Positions 15,672 through 27,563 of a DNA stretch of 64,000 nucleotides are shown here, one piece after another; position 1 is the stretch's first letter, and each line of letters begins with the position of its first letter. Under the pieces are notes generated by a model. The model was not told the DNA's origin. It made no database searches and was given only the letters and a program-made list of their open reading frames with translations. Location: the NCBI GenBank assembly GCA_024699855.1, contig JAMPIQ010000002.1:5704001-5768000 (forward strand), in the 5' to 3' direction. This DNA comes from Aphelenchoides besseyi. Its lineage: Eukaryota; Nematoda; Chromadorea; Rhabditida; Aphelenchoididae. The position numbers and the translations under genes are program-made.

Positions 15672-16514
15672 AATAATGTTATTCACAACTTGACAAGTGC
15701 TGTTTCAACGAATAACTTGAACAAGTAGCAATAAGCCTTCTTTATGTTTTTAGTCGAGGAACACGTTCTATCGTTTGTTTAGAATTGAGACCGCAAGAAC
15801 ACTTTAACAAATTATACGGTTCAGTTGACTGACAGCTTCGTGTGTGTTTCCATTTTAAGGGTTGAAAGAAGGGATGTAAAGGGTTTTTCGCAACGAGGAT
15901 TATTGAGTTAATAGGCAGAAGAACGCAACGTTCAATTTGACTATTTGTCTTGGATTTGGTTTTCAAAGAACGTCAATTTTTGACTCCAAAGCCTACGAGT
16001 GGGTAGTTGAAAAAGACAGCTGGAACGCCGATCAATCAAATCGAAGTGATTGGAGTTTTCATTTTGAGGCAAAAACGTCGATTTTTGCGGCCAAGCAGAA
16101 CAGGGAACCTGAACCCGAAAGCCATTTTGAGGTTTCACTGCAATTTTGAGTTTACTTTTGATTGAGAATTGGGGTTGATTAGGTCAATTCGGTGGTCTTC
16201 TGCGGTCTTCGCGGGTTGCTTTGGAATCGTGAACAAACATTTTAGCCATGTGCAAACAACGTGAAGCTCGAACTCTCACGCTGCTTGCCAATGAATTTGC
16301 GAGTCTTCTTTTCTTCTAATGTCCACATATTTCTTATTACAGCCAGTTCAGCGGTTTTTGGCATCTTTTTAACGATTTCGCTCTGTGAATTCGCCAACAA
16401 ATTTCGTTTTCTGGTCGAATTGTCCACATTTCTTGCCAATTAAAAAACGCCAATTCTTTCCATTCGTCTTCTTTTACAAGCAGACCGGGCAGTTTGTCAG
16501 GAGACATTTCTGAA
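15672..16514. other. Intergenic region before the GPCR
   Basis: No gene supported. Overlapping open stretches on both strands at 15937-16149 and 16242-16621 are not family-like; the latter is a shadow of the GPCR first exon. Confidence 0.4.
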
Positions 16515-17815
16515 ATGAAGGGCATATTACGAGGACAGTTCAACAGTTCAGGTATGGAAGCTGAAACCACAAGCTCACCGCTTTCACAATTGGAAGCCAT
16601 CGACACGTTGAAGAAGCTCATTCTCTATCATACCGTTGACATATGGATTGGTTTGGTGGGAAGTGCTCTGAACATTGTTTTGTTGGCTATTTTCTTCAGT
16701 AAAAGGACTTTCTTTCAACAAAACATGGTAAAAAACACTAATTGTAATATGGACTATGTTCTTTGTAGCTGCTCGTGGTTCTCGCCATCGGAGACTTCTG
16801 TGCGTGTTGTGGTGTTTTGTCCGTTGGATTGTCACGACGGTAATTAGTGCAAAACTATTGAGTTATCTTAATTGTTGGTTATAGTCAACTCTACAGTGAA
16901 ATTTTGCTAACCGGAAAAGTTCCGGTAGAAGTGAGCATTCCGTGTTCGAATACGTGTGATATTCAGTTTTAGAATTCTTGGAGTTGTGCAATGAAACCAT
17001 TCGTTTGGCTACGACTACTCGGTAGTGTTTTGCCGTCGGTTGCTGTCCTGTGGATTAGCATTGAACGTCTTCTTGCTGTTTTAACCCCAGTGTTTTATCG
17101 AAACAATTTAAGTCGAAAGTAGGTTCTCTTATTTCGATTATTACAACGAGTTTTAGCAAAGTAACGCCATCGGTCTGTATTTTTCTATACACCACAGTGT
17201 TATGTACAATCGCCGTCGTAATCGCTTTCCTTAATCGCCGACAGTTGGCCGTCTATTACTGTGGACGAAAAGCATCGTTTTCGAACTTGCTATCTACATA
17301 CAGCTATTTGAGTGTCAGTTGCTGTTACATAATGGCGCTCTTCTTTAACGTACTCGCTCTCATTAACTTGGGGAATGCATACGCTCATCGAAGAAATGTC
17401 GTCGAAATTCAACGGCAATTACGCATTCTGAGATACCTAGTCATTATTTCGTTCATTTCGACGATCGTTATATTGATTCCAAATGTTATTTCTGTTTTTA
17501 CGGTGATCTACGGTCGAGTAAGTGCAAATCGGCGTCATCAAAAACATGTTTCAGATGCCTCTAACCCTCGTAGAGAGCGCGAGCTGGATCTGTGCCTTAA
17601 AATCTTCGTTGAACCTGTTCGTGTACTTGTTGTTGAAGACGGATTTCCGTTCACGTACATACGAACTCATTACCCTTAACAAAAGACACACATCAAGTAG
17701 TAGCGATTGGGATTCTCCAGCGCCAAACGTCAACAAAGTCCCCGATTTCAAATCGCAAATGAACGGCCAATACGCAAATACGGAGAACGAGCCATTGACA
17801 AATTCTGCTAATTAA
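16515..17815 (+). CDS. Seven-transmembrane G-protein-coupled receptor (rhodopsin-like, Srsx-like)
   Basis: Six exons (16515-16727, 16769-16839, 16885-16930, 16973-17118, 17157-17517, 17555-17815) give 365 aa. Seven hydrophobic segments are visible: helix 1 near residue 40, helix 2 after LLVVLAIGD, helix 3 ending in the ERLLAV motif (DRY position) and LTPVFY, and helix 7 containing SSLNLFVYLLLK in place of NPxxY. Cys in the loop before helix 3 (SWSC) could pair with the second loop (YYCGRK). The tail is Ser-rich. The nearest nematode groups are Srsx-like and orphan peptide-receptor-like GPCRs, so both chemosensory and neuropeptide roles are possible. The first in-frame ATG was used. Its poly(A) signal ends 10 bp from the opposing ACAD10 stop codon. 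Confidence 0.75.
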
Positions 17816-17882
17816 TCGCATTTTTCATCAATCTACGGGTTTAATTATACGAAATTGTTTAATTGAGCTAAACACAAAATCC

Positions 17883-17888
17883 AATAAA
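17883..17888 (+). terminator. Polyadenylation signal of GPCR gene
   Basis: AATAAA 67 bp after the stop. The cleavage site would fall inside the last exon of the convergent gene, so the transcripts overlap. Confidence 0.6.
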
Positions 17889-17898
17889 CTAAAATCAA

Positions 17899-20800
17899 TC
17901 ATATTTTGGATGTCAATTCTAGTTTTGCTACTGTTTCAAGATGTACGACCTAAAGTTGTATTGAACAATTAGCTACATAGTTAGGAACTCACATCAGGTC
18001 CATCGGCTAAACGAATCGAACGTGCCCAAACCAAAAAGTTTGCAAGTGGCAAATCATCGGTTAAACCAGCTGCTCCATAGGTTTGAATAACACGGTCAAT
18101 TAACTTGAATGCCATCGTTGGAGCAACCACTTTGATCATTGCAATTTCTTTAGCAGCTTCCTTTGCTCCAACTGTGTCAATCATGTGCGCCGCTTTCAAA
18201 ACCAACAATCTCGCTTGTTCAACTGCGATTCGAGCTTCTGCCAATTCCAAACGAACATTTTGAAACTCGACCAACCGACGACCACGAGCTTTTCGATCCG
18301 ACAAAATCTGAAACGTTGATTGAGATAGAGAAAATACTCCTTGCTTACGCGTTTTTTCAACAATGCGATTGCCCGAGTACAATGACCAATCAATCTCATA
18401 CAGTGATGAATGCGTCCTGGGCCTAAGAATATAAGAATTGTAAGTGAATTAACGTGATAACTGTACCTAATCGGCCTTGGGCTATTTCAAAGCCCTTTCC
18501 TTCGCCCATTATCAAATTGGACTCCGGAACGCAAACATTCTGAAATACAATCTCGCAGTGACCACCTAAAATTGTTTGTCATTTGAGTTTCAATAATCAA
18601 AATTACTAGGAGAATCGAGATTACCCAACACAGATAACGGTCGAATAACCTTCAGTCCCTTTGAATTCATTGGCACAATAATCATACTCTGTTGTTGATG
18701 GCGTGGTTTGTCTTTCCAACCTTCAACTCTACCCATGAAGATACAAAGCTTACAGTGCGGATGTGCAGCATTTGAAGTGAACCATTTCCGAGAATTGATT
18801 ATGAAATTTCCCGTTTTATCCCTCGTAATCGTTCCTTGGATAACCGTGGCATCAGAGCTCGCAACATCGGGTTCAGTCATCGCGTAACAACTGCGAATGT
18901 CTCCGTCGAGTAGCGGCTTCAACCATTCGGTTTGTTGTTTCTGATTTCCGTATTTGATCAACACCTCCATGTTTCCAGTGTCCGGCTAAATTTAAGGAAA
19001 TCACATTACAAACACGGTTATTTCTTTTACATAAAATGGATTCAAAGTTAAAATCGATTATCGTACCATTCACTTACCGCATTACAGTTGAAGATTTCCG
19101 GAGCAAAAATGCATTGTCCCATCAGCTAAATACGACAAGTTGTTTGTTGTTTACAAAGCCGTTTACTTCGCAAATATGTGCGTACTCGACGTTCGTTAAT
19201 CCAACACCGAATTTGTGTTGAGGATCGATATGATCGGGAATGAACAGATTGAACAAGCCCTCTGCTTTCGCTTTTGCTTTCAACTGCTCGGTCAACGGAT
19301 TCTGAGTCCATTTCTGTGGTCCTGTTGCGTATTCGACAAATTCCCGTTCTCGTGGAATGATTTCCTGTAAAAATTTAAAGAATCTGATGTTTTTTCATTC
19401 ACCTTATCAATAAACATTTTGACTCGCTCATACAAATCCCGGGCTTTTGAAGACATCGCTTCTGGAACAACCGGAAAGACGCCAAATGATTGAGCAGATT
19501 GATAGTGGTCGTCGAGAAACTCCACACTAACAGCAAACAATTTGGCTGGCAATTGACCCATTTGTCGAGCAACGGATTGACTCGCATTTCCCATCAACGC
19601 TCTCTTGTAGACGCCTTGAATTATTGCTCCAGCTTTAAATGCCGCATGAGACACGTAGAAACGCCATTCCGGTCTGCTTGAACCTTGAAGTAGCCACTGG
19701 GGTGTAGAAGAAACCCCAAAACGTGTAGCTTGGTCGTAATACAATCGAAGCTGCTCATCAACTTCAGGAATTCCACGTGATTTCAATGATGGATTTCGAC
19801 GTAACGGTGTGAATACGACCTGACGATCTGGAGCGTAGTAATGGAATAACAGTTGAGCAAGATCTGTAATCGGATCTCCAAGTGTCGCTAATTCAAAATC
19901 AAGAATCGCCATAATTCTGAGATTTTCATCGAAAATAACGTTATCCAATCTAAAGGATACATTCTTCCGCATTCTATAAACGTTGCAAGTACCGAAAATC
20001 TCCGTGCACGATTGTAGTTGCACTATTTGGACAACGAGAACGCAGTTTCTGGATTAGATCGTGCAAATCAGGAGAATTTGGGGTTCTCGCCAATTCGTAG
20101 TTTTTGATCCAACGCTCCAAATTTCTGCCAACTCCATTTCCTAGACAAGATAAAAGGACGCATAATCGCTACTCACCCTCTTTTCCGTAATTTTCTAATC
20201 CAACTTGACGCCAATCAACGGAGTGAAGTCGAGCTAACACGCAAATCAACTCTTCGTGAACTTTTCGTCGGGCATCAGTCGTGAGCGAGTCCAAATTTGC
20301 GTCAGTGAAAATTTGACCCGCGATGTACTCCATCAAATAGAAATCGGTGTCAAGAACACTAAAAGAATAGTCGGCACGTTGACGTTTTCTCACTTTTTAA
20401 CGTATGCGATCATTTTTGCTACGGGCACAATGCCTTCTAACGCTTGTTGAATTCGATATTCTCTATCGATAAGATGAGCAGACGGTAAAAGCTTTCCGGA
20501 CTACAAATCATTCTCTCGACGTTTTAACACATTGCCTACCGGCTTTTTTCGCAAAACCATTTCTCGTTTGTCGTATTTGACATAGTAGGTTGGGTTGGAC
20601 TGACCATGGCCGAACTTAGCAACCTTCAAATCGGTGCTGTTTGATCCGAATCTTGTTTGTAAAAACTTCAACAATGCATGATTGTCTAATTGCTCAGCTA
20701 AATAAGCTTTTTGATTACCTTATGTTGCTTTCAAACTCACTGTTTTGTGGCAAGTGAGTACCTCGAATATGATCACGAAGCGAAACGTTCAATCGACTCT

Positions 20801-21581
20801 CTAACTCACCAACCACTTCGTTAAAGTTTTTGAACTAAAAACTCTTTTTATTATTTCGATTCTTTTATTTTACCTTAATTGTTTGCCATCCAACTGCTCG
20901 AGCTCCTTTCAAGTTCTGTCCAAGGTCGTCGATGAAAATAATTTGCTCGGGTTTCAGCTAAAGACTCGTGTTGGTAATCGGTTGGAATTCATACCTTCAG
21001 TGCAGCTCCAACTTTTGTGTAAATCGAAGTCTCCGGCTTTCGACAACCCATTCGACAGCTTTCGAAGATTCCATCAAAAAGATTCAAATCAACATAGTGA
21101 GTAGGTAGTAAACGTGCACGATCTCGATACCAATTGTTGGTGAGCACATAAACTTGATACCCTTCGTCTCGAAGAGCGTGAAGAATAGGGATCCAACGTT
21201 CATCGAACTTTGCTTGAGGATTTGTTGCGCTGATTGCACTGCCAAGAGGATGAAGAAGTGACTCATCGGTTCGACCGTGCTGCAAAAGTTGCTTAAATAT
21301 AAAGACATTTAACCAACTTGTTGATTATAAAAATATGTGAATATTGGATCGAAATCTTCGAGGGTCAACTCTCCACGTTCCAACTCACAAAATCGCGGAT
21401 TTACGGCATCAGATAAAATAGTCTTTTGAACACTTCCTTTTGGTATTCCTTTCTTCTCTTCCATTACTTAAACATCTGAGTCACTTGTTTTTTCTTTCCA
21501 ATTACCTGACCAAAACTCCATCGGAGCACGAATAAGCACTCCACCCATGTCAAAGACTACGGATTTTAGATGGCTTGTCAT
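17899..21581 (-). CDS. acad-10: ACAD10-type fusion: HAD hydrolase, APH-like kinase and acyl-CoA dehydrogenase
   Basis: Seventeen exons (21506-21581, 21318-21466, 20995-21279, 20874-20957, 20741-20834, 20540-20697, 20394-20500, 20177-20358, 19993-20140, 19403-19949, 19167-19364, 19078-19125, 18607-18985, 18467-18565, 18349-18422, 17993-18307, 17899-17949) give 997 aa. Residues 1-230 are a HAD hydrolase (FDMGGVLI nucleophile motif, VLTNN, GCRKPE, FIDDLG). Residues 235-610 are an aminoglycoside-phosphotransferase-like kinase ([18 protein letters not shown], catalytic [21 protein letters not shown]). Residues 620-997 are an acyl-CoA dehydrogenase ([39 protein letters not shown]). The three-domain order is that of animal ACAD10; ACAD10/11 act on 4-hydroxy acyl-CoAs, the kinase phosphorylating the 4-hydroxyl. 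No obvious mitochondrial leader; peroxisomal or mitochondrial location is open. The protein ends in SKI, loosely like a peroxisomal PTS1. Confidence 0.93.
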
Positions 21582-21650
21582 CGCTGAAAATGCAAATTCT
21601 TCTAAAAAAACGATCGCGATCAGTTTCATTGTTCTCGACAGGTTTCCCGA
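21582..21650. promoter_or_regulatory. Short divergent promoter
   Basis: Only 69 bp separate the start codons of the ACAD10-type gene (minus) and the unknown gene at 21651 (plus). Both 5' UTRs and core promoters must fit here or overlap coding sequence. No TATA box is seen. Confidence 0.55.
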
Positions 21651-22474
21651 ATGTTGGACTTGTTTTCGCTCATTGCTTTTGGACAAACCATTGCAATTGC
21701 TGCTGTTTGCTTTGGTGAATGTACTACCGTTTCGAAACGTGCACGACATAACGCAGCCCAACAGCGTCAAAACATGCGAAAAACCCAAAGTTCTCCGGCA
21801 TCCACGACACCAAGTCCCGGAAATCAAATGAATCGCCAATCAACGCCGAATCAAGAGAAGAAACTGCTGCCGAAGGCTTCAAAGCAAGAAGTGAAAAAGG
21901 TCAGTACCACAGGAACTAATTACCCAAAAGAAGCAAAGGAGAAAACTGAAATGGAGTCTCAACTCAAAAATTCACCAGCGAATCCAACAATTAACAAACA
22001 ACCGTTGGAAAAGATATCGAACGAAAAACTGCCGCTTCCGAAAAGTGACAAGAAAACTAACGGTAAGAGATTGTACTGCATTGGATGTATTCAATCATTT
22101 TAGTGGCCGCAAAGGTGGGACCAGTAAAATCGGACGACGGACGTGTACGCCACAACAAACAAGTTCGATTTCTAACCGTTTGTTTTAGAAAAAGGTGCCA
22201 ACGTCTCTTGAAGAAGTCACTGCCATCTCAACGAAGAAAAAGGTAAATGAAGTGCTAACAAGAAGTTGAAGTCGTTTAGTTGCGCCGCGTGAGGTATTGC
22301 GCTAACGTGAACTTACGGACCGCTGTACCGCTTGCAGACAAAAGTGAAATTAGAATAGATGAAGGTGAAGATGAAACAATGGCACTGGTCAAGAGTTTGG
22401 ATGACGATCCGAATCCATCTCGTGGCGAAGTTCGCAAGCAAGAAAAAAACGATGAGCCCACTCCTGAGCTTTGA
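21651..22474 (+). CDS. Unrecognised Lys/Glu-rich protein with N-terminal hydrophobic anchor
   Basis: Four exons (21651-22062, 22104-22144, 22189-22242, 22280-22474) give 233 aa. Residues 1-24 are hydrophobic (MLDLFSLIAFGQTIAIAAVC), either a signal peptide or a membrane anchor. The rest is low-complexity, rich in Lys, Gln, Ser, Thr, Pro and, near the end, Glu/Asp (DEGEDE-like stretch, EKNDEPTPEL), and likely disordered. No domain is recognised. The stop TGA overlaps an AATAAA (TGAATAAA), so the 3' UTR would be extremely short. It is divergently paired with ACAD10. Phase is consistent through all introns, which supports a real gene. Confidence 0.65.
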
Positions 22475-22479
22475 ATAAA

Positions 22480-23593
22480 TTCGATCCTTCTAATGTCCGT
22501 GAAACTTGATCAAAAGAAAGTAGAATAATCAGCGAGCAAAACTGCTAAACGTTTTTCGGGTTTCTGTTCGAGCTGCTCGTCGCTTTTAGTGCACAGGTTT
22601 TGTGCTTTCGACTACAACCTCCGTGTAATCAAAACGGCAATCGCAGAAAGTTCGCTTTTTGTATTTTGATTGAAATTGCCGTTGAACAAAACTTGTATTT
22701 TCGATTTCTTATGTTTTTGAACGTAGATATTTTGATGCTTATGGCCAACTAACGTCATTATGCTCATTAGTGTTGGTTATCGAATTTCATTAGACTGAGG
22801 ATGACATCCGATAATCCACTGTGTTGAGAAAACGGCATTCTAATTAGCTGGTAATCAATTTACATGACTAATGGATTATGACAAGCGACGTTTATTTCCT
22901 CGAAACCATAAGGACAAATGCGTACGGTAAAAAGAAAAGATCGCAGTATTCTCGTCTTCCACCTTCCAACTGATCAGTAGGGATGCAAGTTCCGTGGTAG
23001 AAATGCCGGATGACCGTCAGCCATCGGAAACGAACTTCCGCGGTAGTTGCGGTTTGGCCAATCAACACTGTACATCCCTGAAGATTAATGTGATCGTTTT
23101 ATGTCAACGTCTTTGCTTCCTACCGTACATCGGCCATGCAAATGCCGTTGAAGAACAAAAGAAAAGGAAAATTGAAATCAAAATTGTCAGCACGAGATTC
23201 GATGTCATCATCTTGACCGCAATGTCAATGAACAAAATGATGAACGAATAATTGAAAAGGGGCGAGCATGTCTAGAATCCCAATTTCCTCGGATCTCGTG
23301 CCTTCGGATGCCGTCCATTCGTTTATTCCCGCCCATTCGTTTGCTATCTTGCTGTTTGCCTGTGGCAATCAAAATTTTGGCTTTTCACGGCTTCCAAGCC
23401 TGTAGCGCAGGATGTGCCATTACTCGAAACCTCCAGAGGCGATGGAAAAAGGAGATTAAAGGAATTTACGTCAATAAGGAATTTCATTTCCTGCGGCTTC
23501 TGCCAACAATCAAATGAATCAAACACAAATTTTAATGAAAGCCAACAAAAACAATCTGAGAAAAAAGTAATTTCTGGTGCGCATCTTTGATCT
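22480..23593. other. Intergenic region with convergent gene ends
   Basis: About 1.1 kb without a supported gene. Open stretches at 22994-23251 (+) and 23308-23517 (+) match nothing. The opposing gene ends at 23594. Confidence 0.4.
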
Positions 23594-26281
23594 TCAAATT
23601 CTTCGAGAATGTGCGCTGAGTTCAGCAACTTTGTTTGCGGGAACACGATCGTAGTCACAGATTTCCATATGGAAACTCGCGTATCCCGATGATGCCGATC
23701 GAATTGCCCGTGCGATTCCTTGGGTCTCAGCGAGCGGTACTGTCGCACGAATTCGCAATGCGTGGGCTAAAACCCTTTGAATCATAACCCTTAATTTGTG
23801 AACGAACATTTCAAGTCCTCAGTTTGGGAATCGAGGATCGTTGCTCGGCGTTTTGTTAGTTCGTGTAAAATCGTCGACGAAGAAATGACCGTAGATTCGT
23901 GATCGTGGTGTAATTCAATTTCGATCATCATCAATGGCTCGATCAAATAGGCACCGGCATTCCTCAACGCTTTGCTCAACGCATCACTTGCACACGCACT
24001 CAACAATGCGGAACTAATTCGACCGCCACTAACCGCAAAATCTCTGAACAGTTGAAGCTAATTGTAATAACTTTAATGCAAAAAACTCACGTCAGCTTAA
24101 CAACCACACCTTGAACTGGACAATTAAGAACTGGACCGTTGAAAAGCGAGTTCTTGCATCCCTCGTTAATCGCTTTAAGCCACTCACGACGCACTGGTGG
24201 AGTGTCTTCGTTTTCCAGACTAACGATGACCTTAATTCAATCATTTCAAAGAGAACTAACTGCCAATCGAGTTACGGTTTTGAATTTGACGGCCAAATTC
24301 TCAGCCGGTTCTATTTGCAACGTCAAAGTACACGATTGAACACGATTCTCTTCGAATTGATCTTTAATCGTACTCGTGTATTGGGTCGGATGTTCAATCA
24401 CTTCACGGTAACTGATCTAAAAGCGTTGTGAGTATCATCCAAACTCTGGTTTTTGTTGTTCAACCTGTAGAGGACCTAAGAAAACGTCCAAATTGTAATC
24501 GTGTTTTAAACGATGCTTAAGTACTTCGGCGTGCAATTCGCCCATAGTTTCAACAACCGTTTGACCGCTTTCCGCGTCCAATCGAACTCGAAACGATGGA
24601 TCTTCTTTAACGATTTCGGCTAGCGCTTTATCCATTCGAACTGCAGCACCCACGTTTGGTGGCTCAATACTACAGTAGAAAACGGGATCCGGAACATCGA
24701 TCCCGTCCAAATGCCACGCTTCGTCTGATTTTTCCGCATATCTAAACCATATTGTGCATACACAATGGTTGTTGGTTTACCGTGCGTTCAGAATTGTATC
24801 ACCGGTCACTGCATCGACCAATCCCGAAACAACCGCAATGTTGCCAGCCTCAACCAAAGCTGCGGGTTCCAATTCATCACTGAACGGAGTGAAGAGTTTA
24901 AGTTGTGAATTCGACCGCTTAATTCCATTCGAATTGCTTGTTACGAACGAATTTGTAGAATCTAATACTCCTTTATACATTCGCACAAAGTACATCGAAC
25001 CCATTCGTTTGTCGTGTGCAACCTAAACTTCGAAAACAACTTTAAATCTTCAGCGAGCAATTTACCTTAAAAATGAATCCACAGTCTTGAACTTCCGACG
25101 GAATATCGTAATGTCGTTGATGAGGTGAAGGCAGAAACTCGGTTATCATATCAAGCACCGAAATCACGCTGTTCGTACAACGAAGAGCACTACCACAAGC
25201 CACTGGCGAAAGTGAACGATTCAACACGCACCTTTTCAGACCTTAAATTTCCACTTACTCGTAGATTAAAGTTGTGAACAAACCGGGAATAACTTCTCGA
25301 ATGTCAAGGTCCGCATAATTTGAACAGCGAAGAAATAAATCCGCAAACTTGTCGTCGTGTTCGGCAACCTTTTCGTACAGATCTTCTCGTCCTGCCAATA
25401 GCAAATCAAAATTCTCGGTTTTCGGCTAAATTGTTTACAGTCATAACAGAAGCTTCATCTCATAAACGAACCTCGACACTTTTCCACTTTTCCGTTTCCT
25501 CTCCAATCATCAGGAATGAGCCGTTGATTAGATCCAAAAACCCGATGGCCGAATTTTCGTTTGCTTTCTGAATCGGAATTACAATCGGGGCTACTGAACT
25601 TGAATTTCAGACGATTAGACGATGAAAGAATGGACTCACCTGAAGTGTGCAATTTGTTTTCAATTGATTGAAGAGATTTGAGAAAGTTGGCGTTGAATTT
25701 GTCCATTTTGTTGACAAAGAAGACATTAGACAATTGATACTTGGAGGCCTGTCGCCAAACTGTGAGAGTTTGCGCTTGAACACCGGCCGATCCATCCAAC
25801 ACCGTAATTGCACCGTCTAATACGCGAAGAGCTCGTTCAACTTCTACGGTGAAATCGACGTGACCGGGCGTATCGATCAAGTTGATACGTTTGCCCTTGT
25901 AGATGGAAGAAACTGCGGCCGATTGAATAGTTATACCTGAATATGTGGATGTCAATGGGTATCTAAAAGTCCAATAACCTCTGTCTCGTTCCATTTCCAT
26001 GAAATCGGTAACCGTATTTCCATCGTCCACGTCGCCAATTGTTTTGGTTCGACCTGTGAGATATAGAAGCCGTTCGGTTACCGTGGTCTTTCCGGCGTCA
26101 ATATGAGCGATGATTCCAACGTTCCGGATGTTCGCAGCATCAACGGTTGTCGTGCTCTACAGCATTCAATTGACAGCAATAAAAACAATTTTCATGGAAA
26201 ACTTACTCGAAGTTGACGTTGAACTATCGACCAATATTTTGCTGGTGTACGAGACAAAACACAAAACTTAAGACGTTTCAT
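23594..26281 (-). CDS. gfm2: Mitochondrial elongation factor G2 (ribosome-recycling GTPase)
   Basis: Twelve exons (26207-26281, 25979-26156, 25640-25936, 25472-25593, 25284-25425, 25066-25241, 24781-25022, 24465-24741, 24276-24416, 24091-24230, 23808-24043, 23594-23766) give 732 aa. The N-terminus (MKRLKF.., basic, first 25 aa) is a mitochondrial leader. GTPase motifs are AHIDAGKT, the switch region [20 protein letters not shown] before [14 protein letters not shown], and NKMDKF. Domains II to V follow with [18 protein letters not shown] and [14 protein letters not shown]. The switch wording GDVDDGxTVTDF is typical of EF-G2 (GFM2), which works with ribosome recycling factor rather than in translocation. 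Intron 5 uses a GTTTGT donor (25283) and TTTAAG acceptor. Confidence 0.92.
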
Positions 26282-26561
26282 CTCGATCGAACTACCAATC
26301 GAAATAATCAAATAAGAACCCAAAAATTATACCTTCCATTAACTCCCGTCTATGTATAGCAACAAACGTTTAGTGGAGCGCCAATTTAAAGACGAATATT
26401 TGCACTTGGAAATACTGTTTCCTATTCGAGTGCTTAGACCCTTGAAACCCGCTAAGTTTGTGTAAAAGAGCGGAACTAACATGAAACACTCATCGAGCAA
26501 TCCAAATAAATTTCTTCATTTTCTGCACTTCAACTCATCAGTTTGTTTCAATCAAACTCAC

Positions 26562-26568
26562 TATAAAA
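26562..26568 (+). promoter_or_regulatory. TATA box of Met-rich peptide gene
   Basis: TATAAAA 52 bp before the ATG at 26614, implying a very short 5' UTR. Confidence 0.7.
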
Positions 26569-26613
26569 AGAGAATCTTTTCAATTTTGCGCAGTCTCATT
26601 GATCAACCATAAG

Positions 26614-26855
26614 ATGAATTTCCTTGCAACGCTTCTTGTTCTCTTCGTTGGAATCGCCGTTGTGAATGCTCAGTTCGGTAAGCCAACGTTAGGATGTGAA
26701 TTCATATCAATGTAGATTTTTCAGGAATGAATCCAATGTTCAATCCAATGATGATGAATAGATTTGGCATGTCGCCGTACTCGATGCTCGGAGGATCGCC
26801 GTTCTCCGGCTTCGGTTCGTATCAAATGAATCCCTATATGATGGGCAAGAAGTGA
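26614..26855 (+). CDS. Short secreted Met/Phe/Gly-rich peptide
   Basis: Two exons (26614-26677, 26725-26855) encode 64 aa. Residues 1-19 form a clean signal peptide ending VVNA, cleaved before QFGMNP. The mature 45 residues repeat short Met-Pro-Asn-Phe-Gly units (NPMFNPMMM, FGMSPY, GSPFSGF, NPYMMGKK). No cysteines and no family match. Composition resembles nematode antimicrobial or cuticle-associated peptides of the Gly/aromatic kind, but Met richness is unusual. TATA box and AATAAA (26901-26906) frame the gene, supporting expression. Confidence 0.72.
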
Positions 26856-26900
26856 TCTTCGATATCTTTTTTATTGTCTTAAATAATGTAAGTGGATTTG

Positions 26901-26906
26901 AATAAA
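26901..26906 (+). terminator. Polyadenylation signal
   Basis: AATAAA 46 bp after the stop of the Met-rich peptide gene. Confidence 0.6.
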
Positions 26907-26983
26907 CTGCTTTGGAATGTCTGAGTTGAGATTGAGTAGTACATTTGATCGACTGACAACTCGATCAAATCGAAACATTTGAT

Positions 26984-27517
26984 TCAGCCCCAATAGTTGT
27001 TGTAGCCACCTAAAAATCCAATAATTCAATCAAAAATACCATTCGTACCGTAGTAGCTGGGATAGTACGAAGAATAAGACGGGTATCCTCCATAATTCCC
27101 ATAATAACCTCCTAAACAATCCGATTTATTTTTAAAAAATGATCTACCGTAGTTGTAGTATGGTGAGCGATATCCCCAGCCTAAAAATAACTAACAATTA
27201 ACATCATAAAACGCAAGATCACCATTATAGAAGGGTCTTTGCCAACCATATCCATCTAAAGTTTAATATCGATTATCTTCGAAAGTTTTATTTCAACGTA
27301 CATCCACCAAATCCACCTCTGCCCCAACCGCCGTCTAAATGCATTGCACTCAACTTTAAATAGGTCTATACTTACAACCCCATCGACGACCCCCTAAAAA
27401 CCGTATTTTAAAATCAACCTAATTGAACTTACAACCAAAATGACCCCAGGCTTCAGCTTCTAGACTGACGAAGACCAAAAAAACAAGCAGAATCAGAAGA
27501 AGGCTTCTTGAAGTCAT
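26984..27517 (-). CDS. Secreted Gly/Tyr-rich peptide (NLP-29/CNC-like composition)
   Basis: Seven tiny exons (27433-27517, 27376-27393, 27302-27334, 27223-27255, 27148-27180, 27049-27111, 26984-27009) encode 96 aa. The signal peptide covers residues 1-23 (ends EAEA). The mature chain is Gly, Tyr and Trp-rich (WGRRWGYGGWGRGGFGG, YPSYSSYYPSYY) like C. elegans NLP-29 group and CNC antimicrobial peptides or Gly/Tyr cuticle proteins. Exon lengths 18, 33, 33, 33 and 63 nt are all multiples of 3 with the same phase, so exons could be lost or duplicated without a frameshift. A TATA box lies 47 bp before the start. Homology to NLP/CNC is by composition only. Confidence 0.75.
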
Positions 27518-27563
27518 TATAGATAAAGCAACCGAATTGAATTCATTTGCTAAAATCTCTACT

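Noticed and set aside
25232..25258. Apparent 27-nt intron in GFM2
   Set aside because: A 42-nt intron (donor 25283, acceptor at 25242) keeps the frame and gives a gap-free match to EF-G length and typical intron size here, so the ultra-short intron is an artefact.
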